Of a DNA stretch of 8,411 nt, positions 1-5,924 are shown one piece after another (the stretch's first letter is position 1; the number at the start of each line of letters is the position of its first letter). Source of the stretch: Bryobacterales bacterium (GTDB taxonomy: Bacteria > Acidobacteriota > Terriglobia > Bryobacterales > Bryobacteraceae); assembly GCA_003154855.1 (NCBI GenBank), contig PMEV01000138.1, forward strand, positions 1 through 8,411, given 5' to 3'. Both the position numbers and the translations under genes were made by a program. The notes under the pieces were generated by a model. That model saw only the letters and a program-made list of their open reading frames with translations, made no database searches and was not told the origin of the DNA.

Positions 1-1557
1 CGGGACGCCCAGCGCCGGCGCCACCACTTCGAAGAGCTTGGCGAGCGCGTTCATCGCCGACTTCCGCGTCGAGGCCGACACGCCGCCCACCGTCGTCGAA
101 CCGCCCGAGGGGCCCGAGGGTGGATACTTGGTGTCTCCGATCCGCACCTGGATCGCGCCCACCGGCAACCCCAGCGTCTCCGCCGCCACCATCCCGATGA
201 CCGTGCGCGTTCCGGTGCCCAGGTCCTGGCTGCCCAGCTCGACCTGCACCGTGCCGTCCGAGTGGATGGTGGTCAGGCATTTGCTGGGATGGCCCAGACC
301 GCCCCATTGATTGAAGCCGATCCCCATCCCGCGCTTCACGCTGCCCGGTCCCGACTGGCCGCGCGGATGCCATAGCCTTCTCCACTCCGCCAGCTCCGCG
401 GCCTGCTTCAACTGCGCGCGATAGACCTCCGGGCCCGGCACGCGGCCCGCGTATCCGAGGTTCTTGTCGAAGAACTCCACGGGGTCCATGTTCAGCTTGG
501 CCGCCAGGTCCTCCATGGCCGTGCAGGTCACGTAGGAAAGCTGCGGGTTGTTCGGCGCGCGCCAGGCCCGCTCCTCGGCCGCGTTCACAGAGACGGACGT
601 GTGCGTCATCCGCTTATTCGGCACGCCGCGGAAAACGTAGGGCAGCTCGCCCGCCGGCAGACCGCCTCCGCCGATTCCGCCCGTGGCCCAGCTTTCCGAT
701 TGCCAGACCGTAAAAGTTCCGTCCTTCTTGGCGCCCAGCTTGATCTTGGCGAACAGCGACGGCCGGTTGCCGGCGATCTGCAACTCCATGGAGCGGTCCA
801 GGAAGAGCTTCACGGCGCGCCCGCCGCTGTTCTTGGACAGCCGCGCGCCGAATTCGCCCCAGCGGTCGTGCCCGAACTTGCTGCCGAAGCCTCCGCCCAT
901 GGCCTGCATCTGAGAGTGAACGTCGGTGGCGGGAATCTCGAGCACCTTCGCCAGGTCGCTGCCCACTCCGGAGATGTTCTGCGTGGAGGGCCAGTACTCG
1001 AACCGGTCGCCCTTCCATTCGATCACCTGCCCGTGCGCCTCCATACAACAATGATTGAGCACCGGGATGCCGTAGAAGCCCTCGGAGACGACATCGGCGT
1101 CCTTGAATGCCTGGTCGGGGTCGCCGGATACCTGCTCGCCGCTGGCCTTGGCGCGGTTGCCCACCTTAGCAAGGTCCCGCTCGTCCACCACGTGCGGCAG
1201 CACCTCGTAGTCGACCTTGATCTTGCGCAGGGCGTCTCTGGCCAGATCCTCCGAGACCGCCGCCACCGCGGCCACCTCGTAGCCCGCCCATTGGATCTCG
1301 TCGCCCGGCTTGGCCAGCAACTCGACCGCCGTCACGCCTTTGGATTTCTGGGCCGCCGAGGCGTCGATGCTGGTAACGCGTGCGTGCGCGTGAGGGCAGC
1401 CCAGCACCGCGCCGTAGAGCAAGCCCGGCCGCTGGGTATCGTAGGCGTACTTGGCCTGCCCGGAACTCTTGGCGTAGCCGTCCACCCGCGAGGTGCGCTT
1501 GCCGATCACCCGCCGCTTCTCCGCCGCCGGCCAACTGTAATCGGGGGTATCAGGCAT
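1..1557 (-). CDS. Xanthine dehydrogenase/aldehyde oxidase-family molybdopterin-binding subunit (3' end beyond window)
   Basis: This is the catalytic molybdenum-cofactor subunit of a molybdo-hydroxylase, which hydroxylates aldehydes or N-heterocycles with water as oxygen donor. The frame is open from the ATG at 1557 to the left edge: 519 codons with no stop, against roughly 700-780 residues for the family. Visible family motifs are HCCMEAHG (169-176), the cofactor-binding MGGGFGSK (220-227), RAWRAPNNPQ (330-339), GSQDLGTGT (442-450) and GGSTTVGGVSAS (485-496). The C-terminal part that should carry the catalytic Glu lies outside the window. The start ATG overlaps the last 8 bases of the upstream [2Fe-2S] gene, and a GGAG lies 6 bases before it, so the two genes are probably translationally coupled. 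No signal peptide is visible, so export would be by hitchhiking on the Tat-signal partner, as in the E. coli PaoABC (YagTSR) enzyme. The PaoB-like FAD subunit is not between the two genes; it may lie past the left edge or be absent. The substrate cannot be read from the sequence. Confidence 0.95.
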   Translation of the reverse strand, partial: MPDTPDYSWPAAEKRRVIGKRTSRVDGYAKSSGQAKYAYDTQRPGLLYGAVLGCPHAHARVTSIDASAAQKSKGVTAVELLAKPGDEIQWAGYEVAAVAAVSEDLARDALRKIKVDYEVLPHVVDERDLAKVGNRAKASGEQVSGDPDQAFKDADVVSEGFYGIPVLNHCCMEAHGQVIEWKGDRFEYWPSTQNISGVGSDLAKVLEIPATDVHSQMQAMGGGFGSKFGHDRWGEFGARLSKNSGGRAVKLFLDRSMELQIAGNRPSLFAKIKLGAKKDGTFTVWQSESWATGGIGGGGLPAGELPYVFRGVPNKRMTHTSVSVNAAEERAWRAPNNPQLSYVTCTAMEDLAAKLNMDPVEFFDKNLGYAGRVPGPEVYRAQLKQAAELAEWRRLWHPRGQSGPGSVKRGMGIGFNQWGGLGHPSKCLTTIHSDGTVQVELGSQDLGTGTRTVIGMVAAETLGLPVGAIQVRIGDTKYPPSGPSGGSTTVGGVSASTRKSAMNALAKLFEVVAPALGVP

Positions 1558-2194
1558 GCTGTGCTCCTTTCATCTCTTTGGCGGCCTGCAAAACCGCCTT
1601 CCGCACGCCCATGTAGGTTCCGCAGCGGCACAGATTGCCGCCCAGCCCCGCCTTCACCTGCTCGTAGGTCGGGTCGGGGGTCTGCTCCAGAAACGCTTTG
1701 GCGGCCATCACGAAGCCGGGGGTGCAGAAGCCGCACTGTTGCGCGTCGTTATCCACGAAGGCCTTGATCACCGGATGATACCGGCCGCCTTCGGAGAGAC
1801 TCTCGACGGTCTGGATCTCCTTGCCTTGCGCCTCGATCGCCAGCACGCCGCAGGCGTACACGGCTTTGCCATCCAGCATCACCGTGCAGGCCCCGCAGAC
1901 CGCGCGGTCGCAAACCTTCTTGGCTCCCGTGTAGTCCAACCGGTCGCGCAGCGCGTCCAAAAGGGTCAAACGCGGCTCGACGCTCAATGGGTGCTCCTTG
2001 CCGTTGACCTTCAGCGTGATCGCCACCGCTCCCGGACCAACCACCGCCGCCGCCGGCGCCTGGGCGAGCGCCTCGCTCTGCAGCACGCCCGCGCCCAGCG
2101 CGCCGCTCCCCAAACCGACCCCGCGGATGAATCCGCGGCGCGATACGCCGCTCCCGGCCGGGGGTTCCATCGGGGGTTCTTTTCTAGAACTCAC
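1550..2194 (-). CDS. Tat-exported [2Fe-2S] subunit of a molybdo-hydroxylase (PaoA/YagT-like)
   Basis: This iron-sulfur subunit passes electrons from the molybdenum centre of its partner. I place the start at the GTG at 2194 because AGGAGG lies 5 bases upstream and the promoter sits just before it; this gives 214 residues. An in-frame ATG at 2266 lies upstream of the promoter, and one at 2170 lacks a ribosome site. The N-terminus has a twin-arginine signal, SRRGFI (18-23), then a Gly/Ala/Leu-rich stretch and a likely cleavage after ALA (42-44). The plant-type cluster is held by C95, C100, C103 and C115 (CX4CX2CX11C). The second cluster is held by C154 and C157 (QCGFCTPG) with C189 and C191 (LCRCG). 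All eight cysteines are present, so the protein looks functional and should be folded in the cytoplasm and exported. It is first in the operon with the molybdopterin subunit. Confidence 0.95.
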   Translation of the reverse strand: MSSRKEPPMEPPAGSGVSRRGFIRGVGLGSGALGAGVLQSEALAQAPAAAVVGPGAVAITLKVNGKEHPLSVEPRLTLLDALRDRLDYTGAKKVCDRAVCGACTVMLDGKAVYACGVLAIEAQGKEIQTVESLSEGGRYHPVIKAFVDNDAQQCGFCTPGFVMAAKAFLEQTPDPTYEQVKAGLGGNLCRCGTYMGVRKAVLQAAKEMKGAQHA

Positions 2195-2199
2195 AAGCG

Positions 2200-2205
2200 C
2201 CTCCT
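2200..2205 (-). promoter_or_regulatory. Ribosome binding site deciding the GTG start of the [2Fe-2S] subunit
   Basis: On the minus strand the sequence reads GAGGAGGAGG, and a perfect AGGAGG ends 5 bases before the GTG at 2194. An overlapping second AGGAGG has 8-base spacing. This favours the GTG over the in-frame ATGs at 2266 and 2170. Confidence 0.8.
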
Positions 2206-2229
2206 CCTCGTCTCCAGCTCGATGCTCTG

Positions 2230-2258
2230 AATATAGCAAAGACCAACGCGGGTTGGTC
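2230..2258 (-). promoter_or_regulatory. Promoter of the molybdo-hydroxylase operon (extended -10)
   Basis: On the minus strand TGCTATATT forms an extended -10 element, with the hexamer TATATT at 2235-2230. Seventeen bases upstream the hexamer is GACCAA, a poor -35, as is common for extended -10 promoters. Transcription would begin near 2223, giving a leader of about 30 bases before the GTG at 2194. The site lies directly after the terminator of the upstream TolC-like gene, so the operon has its own start. The -35 region is covered by a perfect inverted repeat, suggesting regulation by a bound protein. Confidence 0.55.
2241..2258. repeat. Perfect dyad at the -35 region, candidate operator
   Basis: GACCAAC - GCGG - GTTGGTC is a perfect 7-base inverted repeat with a 4-base centre. 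It sits over the -35 position of the promoter for the [2Fe-2S]/molybdopterin operon. An 18-base dyad here is what a dimeric regulator would bind. It is not followed by a T-run on the side that would make it a terminator, and the true terminator is separate at 2265-2295. No regulator gene is visible in the window. Confidence 0.5.
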
Positions 2259-2264
2259 GGGCAC

Positions 2265-2295
2265 AAAAAAAAGGCACGGCCGAAACCGTGCCTTT
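2265..2295 (-). terminator. Intrinsic terminator of the TolC-like gene
   Basis: On the minus strand a 10-base-pair perfect stem (AAAGGCACGG with CCGTGCCTTT), with a 6-base loop, runs directly into eight T in a row. It begins about 28 bases after the TolC stop codon at 2324. It should separate that gene from the molybdo-hydroxylase operon downstream. In the opposite direction the stem ends with only TTT, so it works mainly for the minus strand. Confidence 0.9.
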
Positions 2296-2323
2296 CGCAT
2301 CTGAGATTCCAGAAAACCTGCTG

Positions 2324-4204
2324 CTATGGAATCGCTGGCAGCGCACTCGGCACCCGCCCCACTATCCCCTTCACCGCTTCGTCGATGGAGATGTTGTTCG
2401 CATCGAGCGTTCGTCCGACCGCCTGGTCCAACTGAACCCTGGCCTTGGCGTAGGCGCTCTCGGCCGCGACTTCGTTGGAACGAGCCAACGCCAGATCGCG
2501 CTGGTACTGGATCACGAGGAAGACCGTCGAAGCGCCCAGCGCGTACTTCTTCTGCTCGGCGTCGAGAACCTGCTCCGCCAGATCGCGCGCTTTGGCCGCC
2601 GCCTGATAGCCCGCCAGCGCCTGCTGGATCGCGATCAGCCCGTTGCGCACGTCCACCCGCACCTGGTTAGCCTGCCGCTGCTGGCTGAGCTCGAGCTGCC
2701 GCAGAGCGATCTGATCCATCACCATGTCGGCCCGGGCCGTCCGATTCAGGATGGGGATCGATAACCCAAATCCCAGCGAATAACTGGGGAAGTTGCGTGC
2801 GAAGACCTGCTGCGCCGCCGTGCCCAGGCCGCCGATGAAGAACTGGTCCGCGCCTCCGTAAGGGGTCACCTGGCCGGCCAGCCCGTTATTCGTCAGCGAG
2901 CCCTGGACAGCCAGCGAGGGCCGCAATTCCTGTTTCGTCCCTTCCAGGCCGAGCTTCTGGCTGTCGATGTTGATCCGGCCCTGCGCCAGCTCCGGCCGGT
3001 TCTCGAGCGCCCGCCCCACCAGATCCTGCAGCGGTTCGGTCCGGTCTTTTTCCGGGACCCGGATGCGGTCGGTGGGGATGATGTGCGCCTCCGAGATGCT
3101 AGGGCTGGCAACGCCGGTGCGGCTCAGCGCATTCTTGATCAGCGTCTCCTGCTGGAGCAGTTGCGTCTGCGCGTTCACTAGCGCCTGTTCGTTGGTCGCC
3201 ACCTCGGATTCCGCCTGCACGATCGAGATCGGCGCCAGCGTCCCGATCTCCACCTGCTTCTTGTTGTCTTCGTAAAGCTTCTGCGAAAGCGCCAGCGCCT
3301 GCTCCTTCACCTTCACGTTCTCCGTAAAGCTGACTAGGTCCCAGTACGCCGCGATGACCTGCGCCACCGTGGCGATCACCTGCAGCTTGAAGTTCAGGTC
3401 CGTGACTTTCTGAGTGTTCTTGGCAATCCGAATGTTCCGACGGTTCACCGCCAGCCCGAAGCCTTGCAGCAGTTGCTGGGTCACGGTCAGATTCAGGTTG
3501 GCGACCGTGTTGGGGTTGAGACTGTTGAACAGGTTGTTGGAATTCACCGTTTCGTTGTTCCAGGTCAGCGACAACGCGGTGCCCGTCGCGAAGCCCTGCG
3601 AGTAACCAAAGCTGGCGAACGTGCCGTTGGCCGCGACGCTGGTTGTGCCGGTGGTCACCGTGTTCGGCTGCGGGCTGGTCTGGTGAAAGCCGGCGTAGGT
3701 GACGGACAGGGAGGGATCGTAGTTCGGGATCGACGAGCCGGTCGCGGTAATGATGGTGCCGCTGGCGCTGGAGCTGCTCGAGCCCGAGGAAGTGCTGGCC
3801 GTGCCCGCGACGCTGGTTATCCCGGACTGGGCCAGCGCGTTGGTGGTCGCCGTCTGCACGCCGTTGGGCACGCCGCGCAACAGTCCGCCGGCCTGGGCAC
3901 GCAACAGGTTCGCCGATGCGTTCAGGGCGCCGTAGCGCTGGTAGGCGATGTCCAGGTTGTTCTCCAGCGCCAGCGCGATCGCGTCCGCCAGCGAGAGGTA
4001 GATGTTGCCGGAGCGCAACAGCGCCTCCAGCCGGCCCGAGTTCGCCAGATCAATCGGCGCCAACTCCTGGTACTTGTAATCCCGGAGCAGGCCCGAGCGC
4101 CAGCCCGCGCCGCTGGTTTGGATGCCCGGCCCTTGTGCGCTCGCCATCGGGGCCAGCAACAGTAGAACGCAGATCGCGGCCATGCCGCGTTGAACGGAGA
4201 TCAT
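2324..4204 (-). CDS. TolC-family outer membrane efflux protein
   Basis: Outer membrane factors of this family form trimeric channels that link inner membrane pumps, through a periplasmic adaptor, to the outside. I use the ATG at 4204: GAGGTG lies 7 bases upstream, and the protein then opens with a clear signal peptide (MISVQRG, a hydrophobic core, cleavage near ASA-Q at residue 23). This gives 626 residues, longer than E. coli TolC. The two family repeats are visible as coiled-coil regions: about 275-390 (around YWDLVSFTENVKVKEQALAL) and about 475-615 (from LSIPILNRT through LGASTVFLVIQYQRDLALA). About residues 105-165 form an insert rich in Ser, Thr, Ala and Gly, unlike E. coli TolC. No pump or adaptor gene is next to it, so its partner is unknown. 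It is transcribed alone in this window, away from the QPPYxG gene, and ends in a strong terminator. I found no clear -10 for it. Confidence 0.95.
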   Translation of the reverse strand: MISVQRGMAAICVLLLLAPMASAQGPGIQTSGAGWRSGLLRDYKYQELAPIDLANSGRLEALLRSGNIYLSLADAIALALENNLDIAYQRYGALNASANLLRAQAGGLLRGVPNGVQTATTNALAQSGITSVAGTASTSSGSSSSSASGTIITATGSSIPNYDPSLSVTYAGFHQTSPQPNTVTTGTTSVAANGTFASFGYSQGFATGTALSLTWNNETVNSNNLFNSLNPNTVANLNLTVTQQLLQGFGLAVNRRNIRIAKNTQKVTDLNFKLQVIATVAQVIAAYWDLVSFTENVKVKEQALALSQKLYEDNKKQVEIGTLAPISIVQAESEVATNEQALVNAQTQLLQQETLIKNALSRTGVASPSISEAHIIPTDRIRVPEKDRTEPLQDLVGRALENRPELAQGRINIDSQKLGLEGTKQELRPSLAVQGSLTNNGLAGQVTPYGGADQFFIGGLGTAAQQVFARNFPSYSLGFGLSIPILNRTARADMVMDQIALRQLELSQQRQANQVRVDVRNGLIAIQQALAGYQAAAKARDLAEQVLDAEQKKYALGASTVFLVIQYQRDLALARSNEVAAESAYAKARVQLDQAVGRTLDANNISIDEAVKGIVGRVPSALPAIP

Positions 4205-4299
4205 GGAGTCACACCTCGATGCAGGTTCAGATGCCTCAAGCAAACTAAGACGCTGCCATGCAGGCTTCTGTTCCCTGAATCTCCCATCGTATCGCAAGG

Positions 4300-4328
4300 T
4301 TGGGTTACCGCTGCCAGCCTGCTATAAT
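4300..4328 (+). promoter_or_regulatory. Strong promoter of the QPPYxG-repeat membrane protein gene
   Basis: A perfect TATAAT (4323-4328), preceded by TG and one base (TGCTATAAT, an extended -10), lies 17 bases after TTGGGT (4300-4305), which keeps the TTG of the -35 consensus. The start of transcription would be near 4335, giving a 40-base leader that contains AAGGAGG. The in-frame ATG at 4300 lies inside the promoter and is therefore not the translation start. A short palindrome, GCTG-C-CAGC, lies in the spacer at 4310-4318; I attach no function to it. Confidence 0.8.
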
Positions 4329-4359
4329 TCTCCCGTCGGTCCAGTCGAATCTCTGTTCC

Positions 4360-4366
4360 AAGGAGG
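4360..4366 (+). promoter_or_regulatory. Consensus ribosome binding site deciding the start at 4375
   Basis: AAGGAGG lies 8 bases before the ATG at 4375. This nearly ideal site fixes the start of the proline-rich membrane protein there and rejects the in-frame ATG at 4300. Confidence 0.9.
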
Positions 4367-4374
4367 TTGTTTCC

Positions 4375-5262
4375 ATGGCTAGCAATGCCCCCCCGAACCC
4401 ACCGCCCCCGCCCGGACAGCCGCCCTACGCGGGGCAGCCGCCCTACCCGGGGCAACCGCCTTACCAGGGCCAACCGCCCTACCAGGGACAGCCGCCCTAT
4501 CAGGGGCCGGGACAACCGCCCTACCAGGGACAGCCGCCCTACCCGGGACAGCCACCCGCCGCCCAGCCTCCTAAGAAGACCAGCCCCTTGGTTTGGATCC
4601 TGGTGGGTTGTGGGGGGCTCATGCTGCTGTTCTTCATCTCGCTGGCGGTCGCCGCCATGATGGGCATCAGCTTCCTGCACCACGCGGCCAGAAACCCGGC
4701 TGCGGCGATAGCACGGGCTATGATCGCCGCCAACCCTAACGCCGAACTGGTCTCGATGGATGAGGACGGTGGAAAGGTCGTAGTCCGCGACAGGAGAACT
4801 GGAAAGACCGTGACCCTGAATTTCGAAGACATCAAGCAGGGCAGGATGTCCATCTTGGGCGAGAACGGCGAGAAGATCACCATCGGCGGCCAGGGCGAGT
4901 CGCCCTCCCTGAAGATCCAATCCCCGGGAGGGAACGTCACTTTGGGCGGAGGCGGCTCTGTCAATCTGCCCGCCTGGTTCCCCGCCTATCACGGGGCGAC
5001 GCCCCGCAGCACGTTTTCGCTTTCCGACAACACCAGCGAATCCGCCGGTTTCCAGTTCACCACGGCGGACGCCACCGACCAGGTCCTCTCGTTTTACGAA
5101 TCCGGCTTCAAGAGCGCCGGGCTGAAAGTCACCACATTCAGGCAGGCCGAAGGCGGCGTGGTCGGCGCGCAGGACGAGGTTGAGCAGCGCCAGGCCACGG
5201 TCACGATCAGCGTGTCGGACGGCGCGACACAGGTGGCCGGCACCTTCAAGAGCAAGAAATAG
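4375..5262 (+). CDS. Single-pass membrane protein with QPPYxG repeats and a C-terminal periplasmic domain
   Basis: I do not recognise a named function. The 295-residue protein has three parts. Residues 1-66 are proline-rich, with eight QPP units spaced mainly at 6 residues (QPPYxG, x = A, P or Q) from residue 15. Residues 71-101 are one hydrophobic segment (PLVWILVGCGGLMLLFFISL and on). The KK just before it suggests a cytoplasmic N-terminus and a periplasmic C-terminus. Residues 104-295 are soluble: a region with NPNAELVSMDEDGGKVVVRD followed by a kinase-unrelated TGKTVTLNFEDIKQG motif, a Gly-rich linker, then LPAWFPAYHGATP and FTTADATDQVLSFYESGFKSAG. The last motif resembles a domain of unknown function that I recall from acidobacterial proteins; this is memory, not a search. 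The gene has its own strong promoter, a consensus ribosome site and a downstream hairpin, so it is probably well expressed as a single-gene unit. It is divergent from the TolC-like gene, 170 bases start to start; a shared role is only a guess. Confidence 0.88.
   Translation: MASNAPPNPPPPPGQPPYAGQPPYPGQPPYQGQPPYQGQPPYQGPGQPPYQGQPPYPGQPPAAQPPKKTSPLVWILVGCGGLMLLFFISLAVAAMMGISFLHHAARNPAAAIARAMIAANPNAELVSMDEDGGKVVVRDRRTGKTVTLNFEDIKQGRMSILGENGEKITIGGQGESPSLKIQSPGGNVTLGGGGSVNLPAWFPAYHGATPRSTFSLSDNTSESAGFQFTTADATDQVLSFYESGFKSAGLKVTTFRQAEGGVVGAQDEVEQRQATVTISVSDGATQVAGTFKSKK
4417..4557 (+). repeat. In-frame 18-base tandem repeats encoding QPPYxG
   Basis: Seven QPPY units plus a final QPP lie at residues 15-61, mostly in 18-base steps. 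One step is lengthened by six bases, which adds PG (YQGPGQPPY, residues 42-50). Third-base differences between units (CAG/CAA, CCG/CCA, TAC/TAT) show that the array is not freshly duplicated, though near-identical neighbours remain, so copy number may vary between strains. Confidence 0.9.
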
Positions 5263-5296
5263 CCCCCGCTGCCATCCGGTGGCCCCCTGAAAAGAA

Positions 5297-5328
5297 GAAA
5301 CCCCGGGGCTTGGGGGCCTCGGGGTTTC
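5297..5328 (+). terminator. GC-rich hairpin after the QPPYxG gene, probable terminator
   Basis: A 13-base-pair stem (GAAACCCCGGGGC with GCCTCGGGGTTTC, one G-U pair) and a 6-base loop start 34 bases after the stop codon. On the plus strand the only T-run is the TTT inside the stem. On the minus strand the hairpin is followed by TTTCTTCTTTTC. It may act in both directions. Given its position and stability I call it the end of the plus-strand transcript, less surely than the terminator at 2265-2295. Confidence 0.65.
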
Positions 5329-5376
5329 ACTCAGAGGGGCTGGCGACAGGCTGGGTCCCATCGCCGGGGATGCTTG

Positions 5377-5396
5377 ATAAGTCAATGACGACTTAT
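5377..5396. repeat. Perfect 7-base inverted repeat in AT-rich sequence
   Basis: ATAAGTC - AATGAC - GACTTAT is a perfect inverted repeat with a 6-base spacer. It lies in a locally AT-rich patch after the hairpin at 5297-5328. It could be a protein-binding site or a mobile-element end; nothing beside it decides this. Confidence 0.6.
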
Positions 5397-5488
5397 ATTT
5401 GTCTGTAGTAGAGCATTCCTGGGGCCAAACTGCGATGGGCTCGTTTCTCATAGGTTTGCCTGGAATTGTTCACCTTCCTCCTCTCACA

Positions 5489-5529
5489 TTGGGCGTAATG
5501 CCTCACCCAGTGGGCCGCATTACACCCAA
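5489..5529. repeat. 41-base imperfect palindrome
   Basis: The arms TTGGGCGTAATGC (5489-5501) and GCATTACACCCAA (5517-5529) pair over 13 positions with a single mismatch. The 15-base centre holds a second small hairpin, CCC-AGT-GGG. No T-run follows on either strand, so it is not a standard terminator. The shape resembles REP-like or mobile-element structures. Confidence 0.7.
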
Positions 5530-5644
5530 GTCATCGCGTGGGATACCAACCTGGGGCGCTAATGAAAAAATGTTCACCGGCTCCGGTCTCAAGACCTTTT
5601 GCTGGTTCGGGATGGTGGCCAGTCAGCATATGCGTGGTTTCCAT

Positions 5645-5695
5645 GGGTTGGCTTTGGGTTGGCTTTGCTTCGTCATGGTTCGCTCTGTCATGGTT
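5645..5695 (+). repeat. Short tandem and direct repeats in a G/T-rich strand
   Basis: GGGTTGGCTTT occurs twice in perfect tandem (5645-5655, 5656-5666). It is followed by two copies of GTCATGGTT (5672-5680, 5687-5695) at a 15-base period. The plus strand is strongly G/T-rich over this zone, and the first pair contains four GG runs that could form a two-layer quadruplex. Confidence 0.7.
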
Positions 5696-5924
5696 GGTGT
5701 CGGGGGGAGTTGTGGCCGGAGGGGCGAAAATGGGTTCGTTTGATTCTTCTGGGATGGGGCGGGCGAGATCGGGAATGACTGAGCGGATCGGGAGCGACGC
5801 GGGCTTTGCATCCTGAGCTATGGTAACCGGGGAGTGCGGCCAAAGCCTGGCTTGGGGACTGGCGAGGGTCGGATAAGCTCTTGATGGGAAAGGAAAAGCT
5901 AAGTTAGTGCAGGGCGGTGACCGA

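Larger units (their letters stand above)
5329..5924. other. Repeat-rich non-coding gap
   Basis: About 600 bases separate the hairpin after the QPPYxG gene from the zinc-ribbon gene. No reading frame here has a ribosome site together with plausible protein composition. The frame at 5399-5743 plus would give a Met/Gly/Trp-rich product with no domain I recognise. The stretch contains two inverted repeats (5377-5396 and 5489-5529), a G/T-rich tandem zone (about 5600-5745) and two copies of ATGGGYTCGTTT (5435-5446, 5730-5741). It is less GC-rich in its first half than the genes around it. It may hold remnants of a dispersed repeat family or of a lost mobile element. Confidence 0.5.

Noticed and set aside
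601..1767. A 388-codon plus-strand frame opposite the molybdo-hydroxylase genes
   Set aside because: It is antisense to two genes with complete cofactor motifs. Its product is His/Arg/Gly-rich with no domain, as expected for a shadow frame in GC-rich coding DNA. The same applies to 1556-2230 plus.
2195..2266. An N-terminal extension of the [2Fe-2S] subunit from the ATG at 2266
   Set aside because: The extension would include the terminator tail, the dyad and the -10 element, and it would push the Tat signal 24 residues further in. The GTG at 2194 has a perfect ribosome site.
3464..4165. A 233-codon plus-strand frame inside the TolC-like gene
   Set aside because: It is antisense to a gene with a clear signal peptide and both family repeats, and its composition is Arg/Gly/Ala-rich.
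4205..4297. An N-terminal extension of the TolC-like protein from 4297
   Set aside because: It would bury the signal peptide behind 31 hydrophilic residues; GAGGTG before the ATG at 4204 marks the start.
4417..4557. A CRISPR-like array of short direct repeats
   Set aside because: The repeats are 18 bases, in frame and without unique spacers; they encode QPPYxG.
4201..5451. A 416-codon minus-strand frame containing RLSLVGRL-type repeats
   Set aside because: The repeats are the reverse complement of the QPPYxG coding array. The frame also runs across the hairpin at 5297-5328 and the promoter at 4300-4328.
5399..5743. A 114-codon plus-strand frame in the repeat-rich gap (and 5538-5816)
   Set aside because: There is no ribosome binding site, the frame runs through the palindrome and the tandem repeats, and the product has no recognisable domain.
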